From contig QNFR01000010.1 of assembly GCA_003646405.1 (NCBI GenBank), positions 1-38,943 on the forward strand: a stretch of DNA of 38,943 nt, read 5' to 3'. The number at the start of each line of letters is the position of its first letter. The stretch's first letter is position 1. The notes under the pieces are model-generated. The model had not been told where the DNA came from, searched no databases, and saw only the letters and a program-made list of their open reading frames with translations. The translations under genes and the position numbers were made by a program. Of the stretch, positions 24,046 to 32,205 are shown piece after piece. This DNA comes from Gammaproteobacteria bacterium (GTDB lineage: Bacteria > Pseudomonadota > Gammaproteobacteria > Pseudomonadales > Halieaceae).

Positions 24046-24780
24046 TTGAGCAGTACACTGAAAAAGCTCCTTATCGCCATGCTCGGCAGTGTGCGTGACC
24101 TGCTACCGATTGTTCTGGTTATCGTGTTCTTCCAATTTGTCGTGTTGCAACAACCCCTGCCCAATTTCGGGCAAATCCTGCTCGGGGTGCTCTTTGTGGT
24201 CCTGGGCCTGACCTTTTTCATCCACGGCCTGGAACAGGGCCTCTTCCCCATCGGGGAATCCATGGCCACTGCCTTTGCGCACAAAGGCAGTCTGTTCTGG
24301 TTGATCGCCTTCGCTTTCTCACTGGGGTTCGGCACCACGGTGGCCGAACCGGCACTGATCGCAGTAGCGGAGGAGGCAGCGGAGGTAGCGGCCAATGGCG
24401 CAATGATTGCGGCCACCGCGGCAGCGAAACAGCAATACGCCGACGGCCTGCGCTATACCGTGGCGCTGTCAGTGGGCCTGGCCATCGTGGTGGGCGTCGT
24501 TCGCATCCTGAAAGGCTGGCCCGTACAGTGGTTCATCATCGGCGGTTATGTGCTGGTGGTTATTATGACCATGTTCGCGCCCGAGGAAATCATCGGTATC
24601 GCCTACGACTCCGGCGGGGTCACCACCTCAACAATAACCGTGCCCCTGGTCACGGCACTGGGCGTGGGCCTGGCCTCCTCCATTCGCGGGCGCAACCCGA
24701 TGATCGACGGGTTCGGCCTGATCGCCCTGGCCTCACTGACCCCCATGATTTTCGTCATGGCCTACGGCATGATGATGTGA
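24046..24780 (+). CDS. DUF1538 membrane protein, first copy
   Basis: A 244-residue polytopic inner-membrane protein of the DUF1538 family, with about six hydrophobic segments. Key conserved blocks are [18 protein letters not shown] around residues 97-114, and [20 protein letters not shown] followed by [17 protein letters not shown] in the last third. The same blocks recur in the next gene, so the two form a tandem paralog pair and may assemble together. Family function is not established; the polar residues within helices suggest transport. The start is TTG at 24046 behind TAAGGG. The stop shares one base with the ATG of the second copy, and a PII-like and a CBS protein follow. Confidence 0.85.
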   Translation: MSSTLKKLLIAMLGSVRDLLPIVLVIVFFQFVVLQQPLPNFGQILLGVLFVVLGLTFFIHGLEQGLFPIGESMATAFAHKGSLFWLIAFAFSLGFGTTVAEPALIAVAEEAAEVAANGAMIAATAAAKQQYADGLRYTVALSVGLAIVVGVVRILKGWPVQWFIIGGYVLVVIMTMFAPEEIIGIAYDSGGVTTSTITVPLVTALGVGLASSIRGRNPMIDGFGLIALASLTPMIFVMAYGMMM

Positions 24781-25583
24781 TGGATGTGTTATCCGCCATT
24801 TTTGCCGAGACGCTTGGCACCGTAAACGACGTGCTGCCCATCGCCGCCATTATTTTCGGGTTCCAGTTCTTTGTACTGCGCCAGAAGCCGGCCAACCTCA
24901 GCGAGATTTTGTGGGGGTTCGTGTGGGTCCTTGCGGGACTTTCACTGTTCCTGTTGGGCCTGGAGTGGTGCCTGTTCCCCCTGGGCCGCCTGATGGCTGA
25001 GCAGTTGACAGATCCCGTCTTTGTCCAGAGCACCCTGAACGCTGGCGAAACAGCGGCGGACATTAACTGGACGCACTACTACTGGGTGTACATCTTCGCT
25101 TTTTTAATCGGCTTCAGCACCACCATTGCCGAACCTTCCCTGATTGCCGTCGCCATCAAGGCCAACGAAGTTTCCGGTGGCGCCATCGGTATCTGGGGTC
25201 TGCGGATATCGGTGGCGCTCGGTGTCGCGGTGGGCATCTCCCTGGGCTGTTATCGCATTGTGGTTGGCGACCCCATCCACTGGTACATCATGGGCGGTTA
25301 TATCATCGTGGTGTTACAGACATCAGTGGCACCTAAAATAATTATTCCGCTGGCCTATGACTCCGGCGGTGTCACCACCTCTACCGTGACGGTACCACTG
25401 GTAGCAGCATTGGGGTTGGGGCTGTCAGAGACAGTGCCTGGCAGGAACCCGCTGATAGACGGCTTCGGCTTGATCGCCTTTGCCAGCCTGTTCCCCATTC
25501 TTTCGGTCATGGCCTATGCTCAACTTTCAGAGTTCAGGGCAAAACCTGGCAGTGGTCGAGCAGATAGCGAAATTAATGAGTAA
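24780..25583 (+). CDS. DUF1538 membrane protein, second copy
   Basis: A 267-residue paralog of the preceding protein. It carries GFSTTIAEPSLIAVAIKA and [20 protein letters not shown], then [17 protein letters not shown], in equivalent positions. It has extra sequence between the early helices (a segment with FVQSTLNAGETAADINW) that the first copy lacks, so the two are not interchangeable. ATG at 24780 overlaps the previous stop by one base (TGATG), indicating translational coupling, and the frame extends further upstream only as non-homologous sequence. Together the pair probably forms one membrane complex controlled by the PII-like protein encoded 18 bases downstream. Confidence 0.85.
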   Translation: MDVLSAIFAETLGTVNDVLPIAAIIFGFQFFVLRQKPANLSEILWGFVWVLAGLSLFLLGLEWCLFPLGRLMAEQLTDPVFVQSTLNAGETAADINWTHYYWVYIFAFLIGFSTTIAEPSLIAVAIKANEVSGGAIGIWGLRISVALGVAVGISLGCYRIVVGDPIHWYIMGGYIIVVLQTSVAPKIIIPLAYDSGGVTTSTVTVPLVAALGLGLSETVPGRNPLIDGFGLIAFASLFPILSVMAYAQLSEFRAKPGSGRADSEINE

Positions 25584-25601
25584 TCGTATGAGGAGAACAT
25601 C

Positions 25602-25952
25602 ATGCATTTCAAGATGATAATAGTATTTGTAGAGGACAAGAAGACCGATACTGTGATGGATGCGGCGCGGGATGCCGGCGCCACCGGGGCGACCATTATC
25701 CACAATGCCCGCGGCGAGGGGCTGAAAGTCAGCAAGACTTTTTTCGGGCTCTCCCTGGAAACCCAGCGCGATGTCATCGTGTTCCTGGTGGAGGAACATT
25801 CGAGTCGCCATATCCTGGAGGAAATCAATCGCACCGGACGGCTCGATGCCGAACCAGGTACAGGTATAGCCTTTCAAATCGATGTCGAAGACGCGGTGGG
25901 TATCGTTCACCAGGCACAGGAAATTTCGCACGACGTAGAGGAGCTGCTGTAA
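25602..25952 (+). CDS. PII-like signalling protein
   Basis: A 116-residue protein of the P-II superfamily, near the usual length of about 112. It begins MHFKMIIVFVEDKKTDTVMD, shows the GATGATIIHNARGEG beta-alpha turn, and ends with RLDAEPGTGIAFQIDVEDAV, equivalent to the nucleotide-binding C-loop region of GlnB/GlnK. The T-loop segment (about 38-52) lacks the tyrosine that is uridylylated in GlnB, so control is likely by ligand binding only. PII proteins commonly gate a co-encoded transporter, as GlnK does with AmtB. The gene order suggests this one acts on the DUF1538 pair (inference). AGGAGAA precedes the ATG. Confidence 0.82.
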   Translation: MHFKMIIVFVEDKKTDTVMDAARDAGATGATIIHNARGEGLKVSKTFFGLSLETQRDVIVFLVEEHSSRHILEEINRTGRLDAEPGTGIAFQIDVEDAVGIVHQAQEISHDVEELL

Positions 25953-26356
25953 TGCAAAAAAAAATCATCAAGGCACGGGATGTCATGCACGAGAAACATC
26001 TGGAACTGGATGGCATGGCCACGGTCAAGGAAGCGTTGGACGCCATGAAAGCTGAAAACGCCAGTGTGATCATCGTCAAAAAGCGCCATGAGCACGATGC
26101 CTTTGGCATCCTGCTGCTTTCCGATATCGCCAAGAAAGTGCTGGCCAGAGACCGGGCCTCCGACCGTGTCAATGTCTATGAAATCATGTCAAAACCAGTG
26201 ATCTCACTGGACCCCGATATGGATGTGCGCCACTGCGCGCGGCTGTTCGACCGTTTCGGTCTGTCCAATGTACCGGTTATCGAAGATGGCAAAGTCCTGG
26301 GGATTGTCAGTTACAACGAACTGGTGTTCGAAGGCCTCTGTGAGTTAATTGAGTAG
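25952..26356 (+). CDS. CBS-domain pair protein
   Basis: A 134-residue cytoplasmic protein made of two CBS motifs, residues about 8-62 (RDVMHEKHLELDGMATVKEA and an IIVKKRHEHDAFGILLLSDI core) and about 75-130 (VYEIMSKPVISLDPDMDVRH and SNVPVIEDGKVLGIVSYNEL). A CBS pair binds adenosine nucleotides and serves as an energy sensor. Its ATG overlaps the TAA of the PII-like gene (TAATG), so the two are translated together. With the PII-like protein it gives the operon two potential nucleotide sensors for one membrane system. Confidence 0.87.
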   Translation: MQKKIIKARDVMHEKHLELDGMATVKEALDAMKAENASVIIVKKRHEHDAFGILLLSDIAKKVLARDRASDRVNVYEIMSKPVISLDPDMDVRHCARLFDRFGLSNVPVIEDGKVLGIVSYNELVFEGLCELIE

Positions 26357-26490
26357 CGCCGCCTGCCTGAACCTGGCCGTTTCGCTACTGCATAAACTCC
26401 CGCCCGCACCCATCGCCTTTCCCTGGCCCGCCGCGACGTGAAGATGGTAAACGCCGTCACGTACCTGAAAATTGATGATACGGGCCTGCG

Positions 26491-27000
26491 CTACTCGGGC
26501 ATATGCGGCTCGTCATCATCTTCACGCAAATTCGCGCCGTTTTCCGGCAACTCCAGCAGCATACACTCCAACTCGGCGGCATGTGAGCGCTCTTCATCGG
26601 CAAACTGCCCGGCTATCCGCACCGTCTCAGCATCATCACTGCCATCGGCCACCTGCCGGTAATAACTCTCCGCCGCACGTTCGCTTTCCAGCGCCAGAGT
26701 CATCGCCTGGCGCAGGCTCATACGGTAATGCAATGCTTCATAGCTGGCGGCCTCGGGGGACTCCGTCTCCGGCCAGTTGAATTCCCAGGCCCTGAGCTGC
26801 GGCAACTCCATACCTTTGGCCAGACCTGACACTTCCGCCAGGTGGTGGCTGACCTCCTGTGCCATGCGCAGGAAAAACTGCGCCACCTGATCGTTGTGAT
26901 GCTGCGCCATCGCATCGGCCAGTTCCTCGTAACGCTCCTTGGCTTCTGATTCCAGTTCCACCGAGTGCGCAAGAAATTCCGCAAGTTCTTTGTTAGCCAT
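26491..27000 (-). CDS. Ferritin-like (rubrerythrin-type) di-iron protein
   Basis: About 169 residues, largely helical. The iron-ligand pattern of a four-helix ferritin-like fold is visible: SVELESEAKERYEELAD in helix 1, EVSHHLAEV in helix 2, ALESERAAESYYRQVAD in helix 3 and ADEERSHAAELECML in helix 4. Rubredoxin cysteines are absent, so it is an erythrin-type domain alone, with a short acidic tail. ATG at 27000 has AGGG at a better distance than the ATG at 27006. It follows the KorB gene by two bases, so it belongs to that operon. A role protecting the oxygen-sensitive oxidoreductase from peroxide or handling its iron is possible. Confidence 0.78.
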   Translation of the reverse strand: MANKELAEFLAHSVELESEAKERYEELADAMAQHHNDQVAQFFLRMAQEVSHHLAEVSGLAKGMELPQLRAWEFNWPETESPEAASYEALHYRMSLRQAMTLALESERAAESYYRQVADGSDDAETVRIAGQFADEERSHAAELECMLLELPENGANLREDDDEPHMPE

Positions 27001-27002
27001 AG

Positions 27003-27839
27003 TCATACCCTGAAAGAAGCGGACAGTTGCGCCACCGCATCCTCGCTGACAGCCACCGCGGCGGCTGGAGGCCAGGTTGCGCGCTGCTCACTGTACAGCA
27101 AGCCGGTCTGGAAACCGTCCTCATGCAGAAACAGCTTCGCGGCCTCATCAGCATCCACCAGGGCAGGTTCTTCACGCTCGTGGACGATGGCCTTCCAGTC
27201 CGTCTGCTCCGGGCAGAAAGTGATGCACTGGGACATGACATGGAGAAAGCTGAAGCCCTCGAATTCGATCGCCTCGACGATCAGCTTCGCCATCTGGTTG
27301 GGATTGCCCGAATAGGCCCGTGCGATCCAGGGTGCACCGGAAGCCAGAGCCAGTGCCGCCGGTTTGAAGGGGCGCACGCCGGGTCCGTGGGGCGTCAGCT
27401 TGCTGTGATCCCAATCCAGGGCGGTGGTGGGCGATGCCTGGCCTTTGGTCATGCCATACACCTCGTTATCCATGACAATGTAGGTCATGTTCACGTTGCG
27501 CCGGCAGGCGTGTATGAAGTGGTTGCCACCGATGGAGAAACCGTCACCGTCGCCCCCCATGGCCAGCACCGTGAGATCCGGTCGCGCCACCTTCAAGCCC
27601 TGGGCGATGGCCAGGCCCCTGCCGTGTACCCCGTGAAATCCGTAGCTGTCCACATAGGCCGGCAGCCGCGACGAACAACCGATGCCGGATACCATGACCG
27701 TGTCATCTTTGCTGATGGCCAGGGCCGCCATAGCCTTGGTAATCGCGTTGAACACGGAGAAATGCCCGCAGCCAGGACACCAGATGGGTTTGATTCCGGA
27801 TTTGTAATCTTTGGCTTTAAGCTTGATGACGTCAATCAT
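27003..27839 (-). CDS. korB: 2-oxoacid:acceptor oxidoreductase beta subunit
   Basis: A 278-residue thiamine pyrophosphate-binding subunit of a 2-oxoacid:ferredoxin oxidoreductase. It contains CPGCGH (21-26), GIGCSSRLP (53-61), the TPP-binding GGDGDGFSIGGNH (95-107) and NEVYGMTKGQ (125-134). Cysteines C21, C24 and C55 are three of the usual iron-sulfur ligands. Together with the alpha subunit it oxidatively decarboxylates 2-oxoglutarate (or a related 2-oxoacid) and passes electrons to ferredoxin. The start overlaps the alpha gene by eight bases, a sign of tight coupling. The exact substrate cannot be told from sequence. Confidence 0.9.
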   Translation of the reverse strand: MIDVIKLKAKDYKSGIKPIWCPGCGHFSVFNAITKAMAALAISKDDTVMVSGIGCSSRLPAYVDSYGFHGVHGRGLAIAQGLKVARPDLTVLAMGGDGDGFSIGGNHFIHACRRNVNMTYIVMDNEVYGMTKGQASPTTALDWDHSKLTPHGPGVRPFKPAALALASGAPWIARAYSGNPNQMAKLIVEAIEFEGFSFLHVMSQCITFCPEQTDWKAIVHEREEPALVDADEAAKLFLHEDGFQTGLLYSEQRATWPPAAAVAVSEDAVAQLSASFRV

Positions 27840-29544
27840 TCCCCACTACCTCCAATACCCGTTGTACGATGCTCTGGGGGTTCAAGGGCACCGGCCCCGC
27901 CCTGGCGTAACTGTGTACTTGTTGCTGAAAATCCATCTGCCCTTTCAGGTAGTGAAAGAGCTGCTTACTGTGATTCTGTTCCACTACAAAAAGCTGCTCA
28001 CAACCCGCCAGCGCACCGGCCAATGGCGTTGCTTGCAGCGGGGCCAACAAACGCAGGCTGATAGTCCGGACAGCCACCCCACGCCCAGCCAACAGGGCCG
28101 CGGCCTCGGCCACCGGCGCCGAGCTGGAGCCAAAGCAGACCAACGCCACAGTGCCGCTGCCGGAGATGTGCCCCCAGTCCTCGCCAAAATCGAAACCAGT
28201 CAGTTTGTCCGCTCGTTTGTCCAACTGCCGCTGGTGGTCTGACTGCTTAGCCGAAGGCGTGCCCTTTTCATTGTGCTCCAGGCCATCGGCGGTGAAACGC
28301 CTGTCCACATCACCGGGGGAGGCCATGGTGGATATACCGGAAGTGGTGAGGTTATAGCGCAGGTATTCCCCCTCCTCACTGGCTGCTAAAGCAACGGGAA
28401 TGGTATTTTCACAGCGCCTGGGCTCTGACACCACGGCAGTCGACTGACCGAGAAACTGGTCCGACAGGACTATTGCCGGAGTCTGCAGCTGTTGCGCCAA
28501 ATTCACCGCCCAACCCGTGGTGAATACACAGTCGGCAATATCCAGGGGAGCCAGCACCAGGTGTGGGGCATCACCGTGCAGACCATGGAGGGCGATATTC
28601 AGGTCACTCTGCTCTGATTTGGTCGGAATACCGGTAGACGGCCCGCCGCGCGTCACATTGAACACCGTTACCGGCGTCTCACTGGCCACCGCCAGGCCGA
28701 TACTCTCCGTCATCAATGCCAGACCCGGCCCCGATGTCGCCGTAAAAGCCGGGACACCACCAAAGGCGGCCCCTATGGTCATATTGATGGCGGCCAGCTC
28801 ATCTTCCGCCTGCACCAGATGACCCCCAACCCGCTCCAGGCCACCGGCCATCCATTCCAGCACATCTGAGGCGGGTGTAATGGGATAGGCCGCCACAAAG
28901 CGGATGCCCGCCTCCAGCGCGCCCAGTCCGGCGGCCTGGTTGCCACTGAGATACCACAGGTCTTTCCCGCCCAACGGCGGTATCTGCAACTGACAATTGA
29001 GTTTTTCGTTTGCACCGCGCTCGATACAAGCGGTAGCCGCTTCCTGATAAGCCTGGGGTTTACCCGAAAGTTTTTGTCCGGCCAGCTTACAAAGACTCGA
29101 TACCGGCAGGCCCAACAGGCCACCCAACAAGCCCAGCGCCAGCATATTCTCCCTGCCGTCCGCATGAGATGCCGCCGCCAATCCGGTCATAGGTAGCCGC
29201 AGTACACGGGGCTGCGCGGCAAGGACGCTGTCGGGCAATTCACCAGCCGGCTCGCAAATCACCCAGGTGTCCGGCCCCAGACATATTTCATCTTCGAAGC
29301 GGGAGAAATTAGCCCAATCCAGGGCGAGAACAACATCGTAATGACTGGAGGCAGTATAGCGCTCACGCTCGGTCAACTTGAGCAGGGCGGCCGATTCCCC
29401 ACCGCGGATCTGGGGGCCATAGGCCTTGCGCAACAACCCACGACCGCCCTGTCGGGCCCAGGCCTGCAGCAGCAATTCGCCACAGGAAATTACGCCGGCG
29501 CCACCGGCGCCGGTAATAGCGATAGACAACTGTTTTGCGCTCAT
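27832..29544 (-). CDS. korA: 2-oxoacid:acceptor oxidoreductase alpha subunit (gamma-alpha fusion)
   Basis: About 570 residues. The N-terminal gamma-type domain (AITGAGGAGVISCGELLLQA then YGPQIRGGESAALL) is fused to the alpha domain (GNQAAGLGALEAGIRFVAAY followed by PITPASDVLEW) and ends with a domain that includes RTISLRLLAP. This fused form is the KorA type of two-subunit enzymes. ATG at 29544 lies just before the gamma motif; TTG at 29559 is in frame and adds five residues. It is the first gene of the korA-korB-ferritin-like operon, with a 216-bp divergent region to SelO that holds a perfect 22-bp palindrome. Confidence 0.9.
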   Translation of the reverse strand: MSAKQLSIAITGAGGAGVISCGELLLQAWARQGGRGLLRKAYGPQIRGGESAALLKLTERERYTASSHYDVVLALDWANFSRFEDEICLGPDTWVICEPAGELPDSVLAAQPRVLRLPMTGLAAASHADGRENMLALGLLGGLLGLPVSSLCKLAGQKLSGKPQAYQEAATACIERGANEKLNCQLQIPPLGGKDLWYLSGNQAAGLGALEAGIRFVAAYPITPASDVLEWMAGGLERVGGHLVQAEDELAAINMTIGAAFGGVPAFTATSGPGLALMTESIGLAVASETPVTVFNVTRGGPSTGIPTKSEQSDLNIALHGLHGDAPHLVLAPLDIADCVFTTGWAVNLAQQLQTPAIVLSDQFLGQSTAVVSEPRRCENTIPVALAASEEGEYLRYNLTTSGISTMASPGDVDRRFTADGLEHNEKGTPSAKQSDHQRQLDKRADKLTGFDFGEDWGHISGSGTVALVCFGSSSAPVAEAAALLAGRGVAVRTISLRLLAPLQATPLAGALAGCEQLFVVEQNHSKQLFHYLKGQMDFQQQVHSYARAGPVPLNPQSIVQRVLEVVGND

Positions 29545-29607
29545 ACAGGACTTCGGCAAGTTTCAAAGTCACCCAGCATAGCGCTATAGGGCGAATACGG
29601 AAGCAGC

Positions 29608-29629
29608 AACTGCCAATTAATTGGCAGTT
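29608..29629. promoter_or_regulatory. Perfect 22-bp palindrome between korA and selO
   Basis: The arms AACTGCCAATT and AATTGGCAGTT are exact complements with no spacer. It lies 64 bases upstream of the korA start and about 130 upstream of selO, in the shared promoter region. The AT-rich centre and GC-containing arms are typical of a dimeric transcription factor operator. No terminator tract is present. Confidence 0.5.
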
Positions 29630-29658
29630 CTTTGCGCTATCTCAATGGATAGCGGCAA

Positions 29659-29686
29659 CTAGTGTACTGCGGTGGATATAGTACAC
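29659..29686. repeat. Second copy of CTAGTGTACTGCGG element
   Basis: This sequence shares its first 14 bases with the element at 18928-18958 and continues with TGGATATAGTACAC where the other has CGGATAACGTGCAC, so the ends are again loosely inverted. It lies between korA and selO with no associated open frame. A fossil insertion-sequence end is the likely explanation. Confidence 0.45.
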
Positions 29687-29760
29687 ATTCAGCGAGCCAC
29701 CCAATTCGCCCGCCGCTTCAATCCTGATAATATAACATTCAGAGTCCAGGAGACCGGCGA

Positions 29761-31239
29761 ATGAGTGCAATTCCCTTTGATAACAGTTATGCGCGCCTGC
29801 CGGGGGGTTTCTATACCCGGTTGGCCCCCACACCAGTAACCGACCCCGGACCGATTCGTGTGAATACTGCCCTGGCAGAGAGCCTGGGCATAGACCCGGA
29901 TTGGCTGGTATCTACTGAGGGCACTCGTGTTGTCGCCGGCAATGACGTTCCACAAGGCGCCGACCCCATTGCCACCGTCTACGCCGGACACCAGTTCGGC
30001 AGTTACAACCCGCAACTGGGTGACGGTCGCGCCATCCTGCTGGGAGAGGTGCCGGGGCGCGACGGCAATCGCCGTGACATCCAACTCAAAGGCTCCGGCC
30101 CCACCCCCTACTCCCGCGGCGGCGATGGTCGCTCACCCCTGGGGCCGGTGCTGCGTGAGTACATTGTCAGTGAGGCCATGTACAAACTGGGTGTCCCTAC
30201 CACCCGCGCCCTGGCGGCGGTGACTACCGGTGAGCAGGTCGCCCGCGAAGAATTTCTGCCGGGTGCGGTATTGGCCAGAGTCGCCAGCAGTCACATACGC
30301 ATAGGCACTTTTCAGTTTTTTGCCGCCGGACAGAAATTCGACCTGCTGCAGCTACTGCTGGATCATGTCATTGCGCGCCACTACCCGGAGGCAGCAGCCA
30401 GCGAAAATCCGACCCTGGCCCTGCTGGAGGCCGTTGTCTCCCGACAGGCCCAACTGGTGGCCAACTGGCAACTGTTGGGTTTTATCCACGGGGTGATGAA
30501 TACCGACAATATGTTGTTATGCGGTGAAACCATCGACTATGGCCCCTGCGCCTTTATGGATGACTTCCACCCGGACAGGGTGTTCAGTTCCATAGATCAC
30601 GGCGGACGCTACGCCTACCGCAACCAACCGGGTATTGCGCACTGGAATCTCTCATGTCTGGCCCAGACCCTGCTACCGTTGTTACATGATGACCGGGAGC
30701 GGGCCCTGGCCCTGGCCCAAGAGGCGATCGACGCCTTCCCTCACCAATTCCTGGCGGCCCACACCCGGGGCATGGCCCACAAGCTGGGCCTTGTGGAAAT
30801 AACAGCAGACGATACAACACTGGTGGAAGACCTGTTGCAACTGATGGCCGAGCACCAGCTGGATTACACCCTGGCCTTCCGCCGGCTGGCAGACCTGGCC
30901 GATGAGGCAACCCTGGAAAGCGGTGGCGTCAGTGAATTGTTTAAAATACCCGATGCCCTCTTGCCCTGGCTGGCCCGCTGGCAGGGGCGAGTGGCGGAGG
31001 ACACCATGAATTCCAGTGAACGCCAGGCGTGTATGTACGCTGCCAACCCTGCCTTCATACCGCGCAATCACCTGGTCGAGGAAGCCATAGAGGCCGCCAC
31101 GAGAAATGGCGATTTCGCACCCTTTCACCAACTGGTGGATGTCCTGGCGCAGCCACATCAGTACCGGGATGATCTGGCCCGTTACGCGACCCCGCCCGGG
31201 CCCCATCAGGTGGTCAGGCAAACCTTTTGCGGCACTTGA
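29761..31239 (+). CDS. selO: Protein adenylyltransferase SelO
   Basis: A 492-residue pseudokinase-fold enzyme that transfers AMP from ATP to protein side chains. Conserved parts include GDGRAILLGEV (88-98), the QLKGSGPTPYSRGGDGRSPL block (108-127) with lysine K110, and GFIHGVMNTDNMLLCGETID with D249, N250 and D259 positioned as the catalytic residues of E. coli YdiU. C254 and the C-terminal C490 (TFCGT) correspond to the cysteine pair reported to form a regulatory disulfide in E. coli SelO. Length fits bacterial SelO. The ATG at 29761 begins the typical N-terminus (IPFDNSYARLP). It stands alone, divergent from korA. Confidence 0.93.
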   Translation: MSAIPFDNSYARLPGGFYTRLAPTPVTDPGPIRVNTALAESLGIDPDWLVSTEGTRVVAGNDVPQGADPIATVYAGHQFGSYNPQLGDGRAILLGEVPGRDGNRRDIQLKGSGPTPYSRGGDGRSPLGPVLREYIVSEAMYKLGVPTTRALAAVTTGEQVAREEFLPGAVLARVASSHIRIGTFQFFAAGQKFDLLQLLLDHVIARHYPEAAASENPTLALLEAVVSRQAQLVANWQLLGFIHGVMNTDNMLLCGETIDYGPCAFMDDFHPDRVFSSIDHGGRYAYRNQPGIAHWNLSCLAQTLLPLLHDDRERALALAQEAIDAFPHQFLAAHTRGMAHKLGLVEITADDTTLVEDLLQLMAEHQLDYTLAFRRLADLADEATLESGGVSELFKIPDALLPWLARWQGRVAEDTMNSSERQACMYAANPAFIPRNHLVEEAIEAATRNGDFAPFHQLVDVLAQPHQYRDDLARYATPPGPHQVVRQTFCGT

Positions 31240-31382
31240 CAGAGTAGCGTGAGTCCTGCCACATACCCCTCATAGCGGGTCTGCGAGGGCTGGCTCTACC
31301 GCTCTCGTGATAGAGTCCACCAGTTGGAAGTTTCCAGGGACACTGCCCTCATCACCCGGTTGATACTGACGGCAACGAACAA

Positions 31383-32126
31383 TCAAGTGCCAATATCGGC
31401 GTCTTTCCCCAGGCAAGTCCGCTCCATTGTCGTGGGAGGACAGGGGCGCCGGTAGGTCGAGAATACAAAGTCCCACAGGGGCGAACTCAAACCAAACTGA
31501 ATATCCGCACTCTTGTAATGATGCTCGAAGTGAAAGCGCCGCATGAACTTACCGGCGGCAAAGCGGGGACGCCCGTGATGCACGTAGTAGTGCACCCAGT
31601 CGTAGCACAGATACCCAAAGAATGTTCCCGCCAGTATCGGCGGCCAGTTTCCGGGAAAGCACAGTATCACCAGTGTTGCCAGAAAGGCGCTGATCGGTAC
31701 TGCCATTATCAGCGGTGCCACCAGACGCCTGGGGTCATCGGGAAATTCGTGATGATAGCCGTGCAACGCAAATTGGATAGACCGGATGAACCGGTTGGTA
31801 GAGGGCGCGAGATGGAACACCCAGCGGTGCAGCCAGTACTCCGCAAAGGTCCAGCCCAGAACGCCGAGCAGGAACAGGGCAACTATGCTGACCGGCGCTC
31901 GCCCTTCGATTACTGCCGACTGGTACAACAGCCAGGCAACCAGCGGTATAGACCAGAGGCCCGGCAGGGTCCAGTGGGCGGTAGTCAGGTACCGCTCAAG
32001 AAAGCGGTTTTCTATCGTCTTGATACCGTAGCGATGTGATCGATTCTCCCTGGCCGGCGCGTCTTGAATGCCCTCCCAGTTGTTCAGTGCCGTCTTCCAC
32101 TGCGGCGTCGTGGCAAACAAACTCAT
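31383..32126 (-). CDS. Fatty acid hydroxylase/sterol desaturase-family protein 2
   Basis: A 247-residue membrane protein with di-iron histidine clusters AEYWLHRWVFH, HGYHHEFPDDP, DWVHYYVHH and RRFHFEHHYK, in the order of the fatty acid hydroxylase superfamily. Hydrophobic segments lie between them. It is about 40 residues longer than the family member at 7219-7842, mostly at the N-terminus. GAGG precedes the ATG at 32126. It lies 79 bases downstream of a glycosyltransferase-like gene on the same strand and may be its operon partner. An intact catalytic centre is visible; the substrate is unknown. Confidence 0.82.
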   Translation of the reverse strand: MSLFATTPQWKTALNNWEGIQDAPARENRSHRYGIKTIENRFLERYLTTAHWTLPGLWSIPLVAWLLYQSAVIEGRAPVSIVALFLLGVLGWTFAEYWLHRWVFHLAPSTNRFIRSIQFALHGYHHEFPDDPRRLVAPLIMAVPISAFLATLVILCFPGNWPPILAGTFFGYLCYDWVHYYVHHGRPRFAAGKFMRRFHFEHHYKSADIQFGLSSPLWDFVFSTYRRPCPPTTMERTCLGKDADIGT

Positions 32127-32205
32127 GGAAATATCCTCTGCTGATACCCAAGCACAAAGCTACCTGGCGCTTTAATGCCGGCGTATGAATTATGCATTGC
32201 TCCCG

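Noticed and set aside
24003-24060. NtrC or sigma-54 control of the DUF1538/PII operon
   Set aside because: The CACC-N5-GGTG arrangement at the edge of the palindrome is suggestive, but no -24/-12 element (GG and GC at the required spacing) is visible, and a good sigma-70 promoter is present instead.
27027-28061. 344-codon plus-strand frame opposite korB and korA
   Set aside because: Both minus-strand genes have full catalytic motifs; the antisense frame shows none and crosses the boundary between them.
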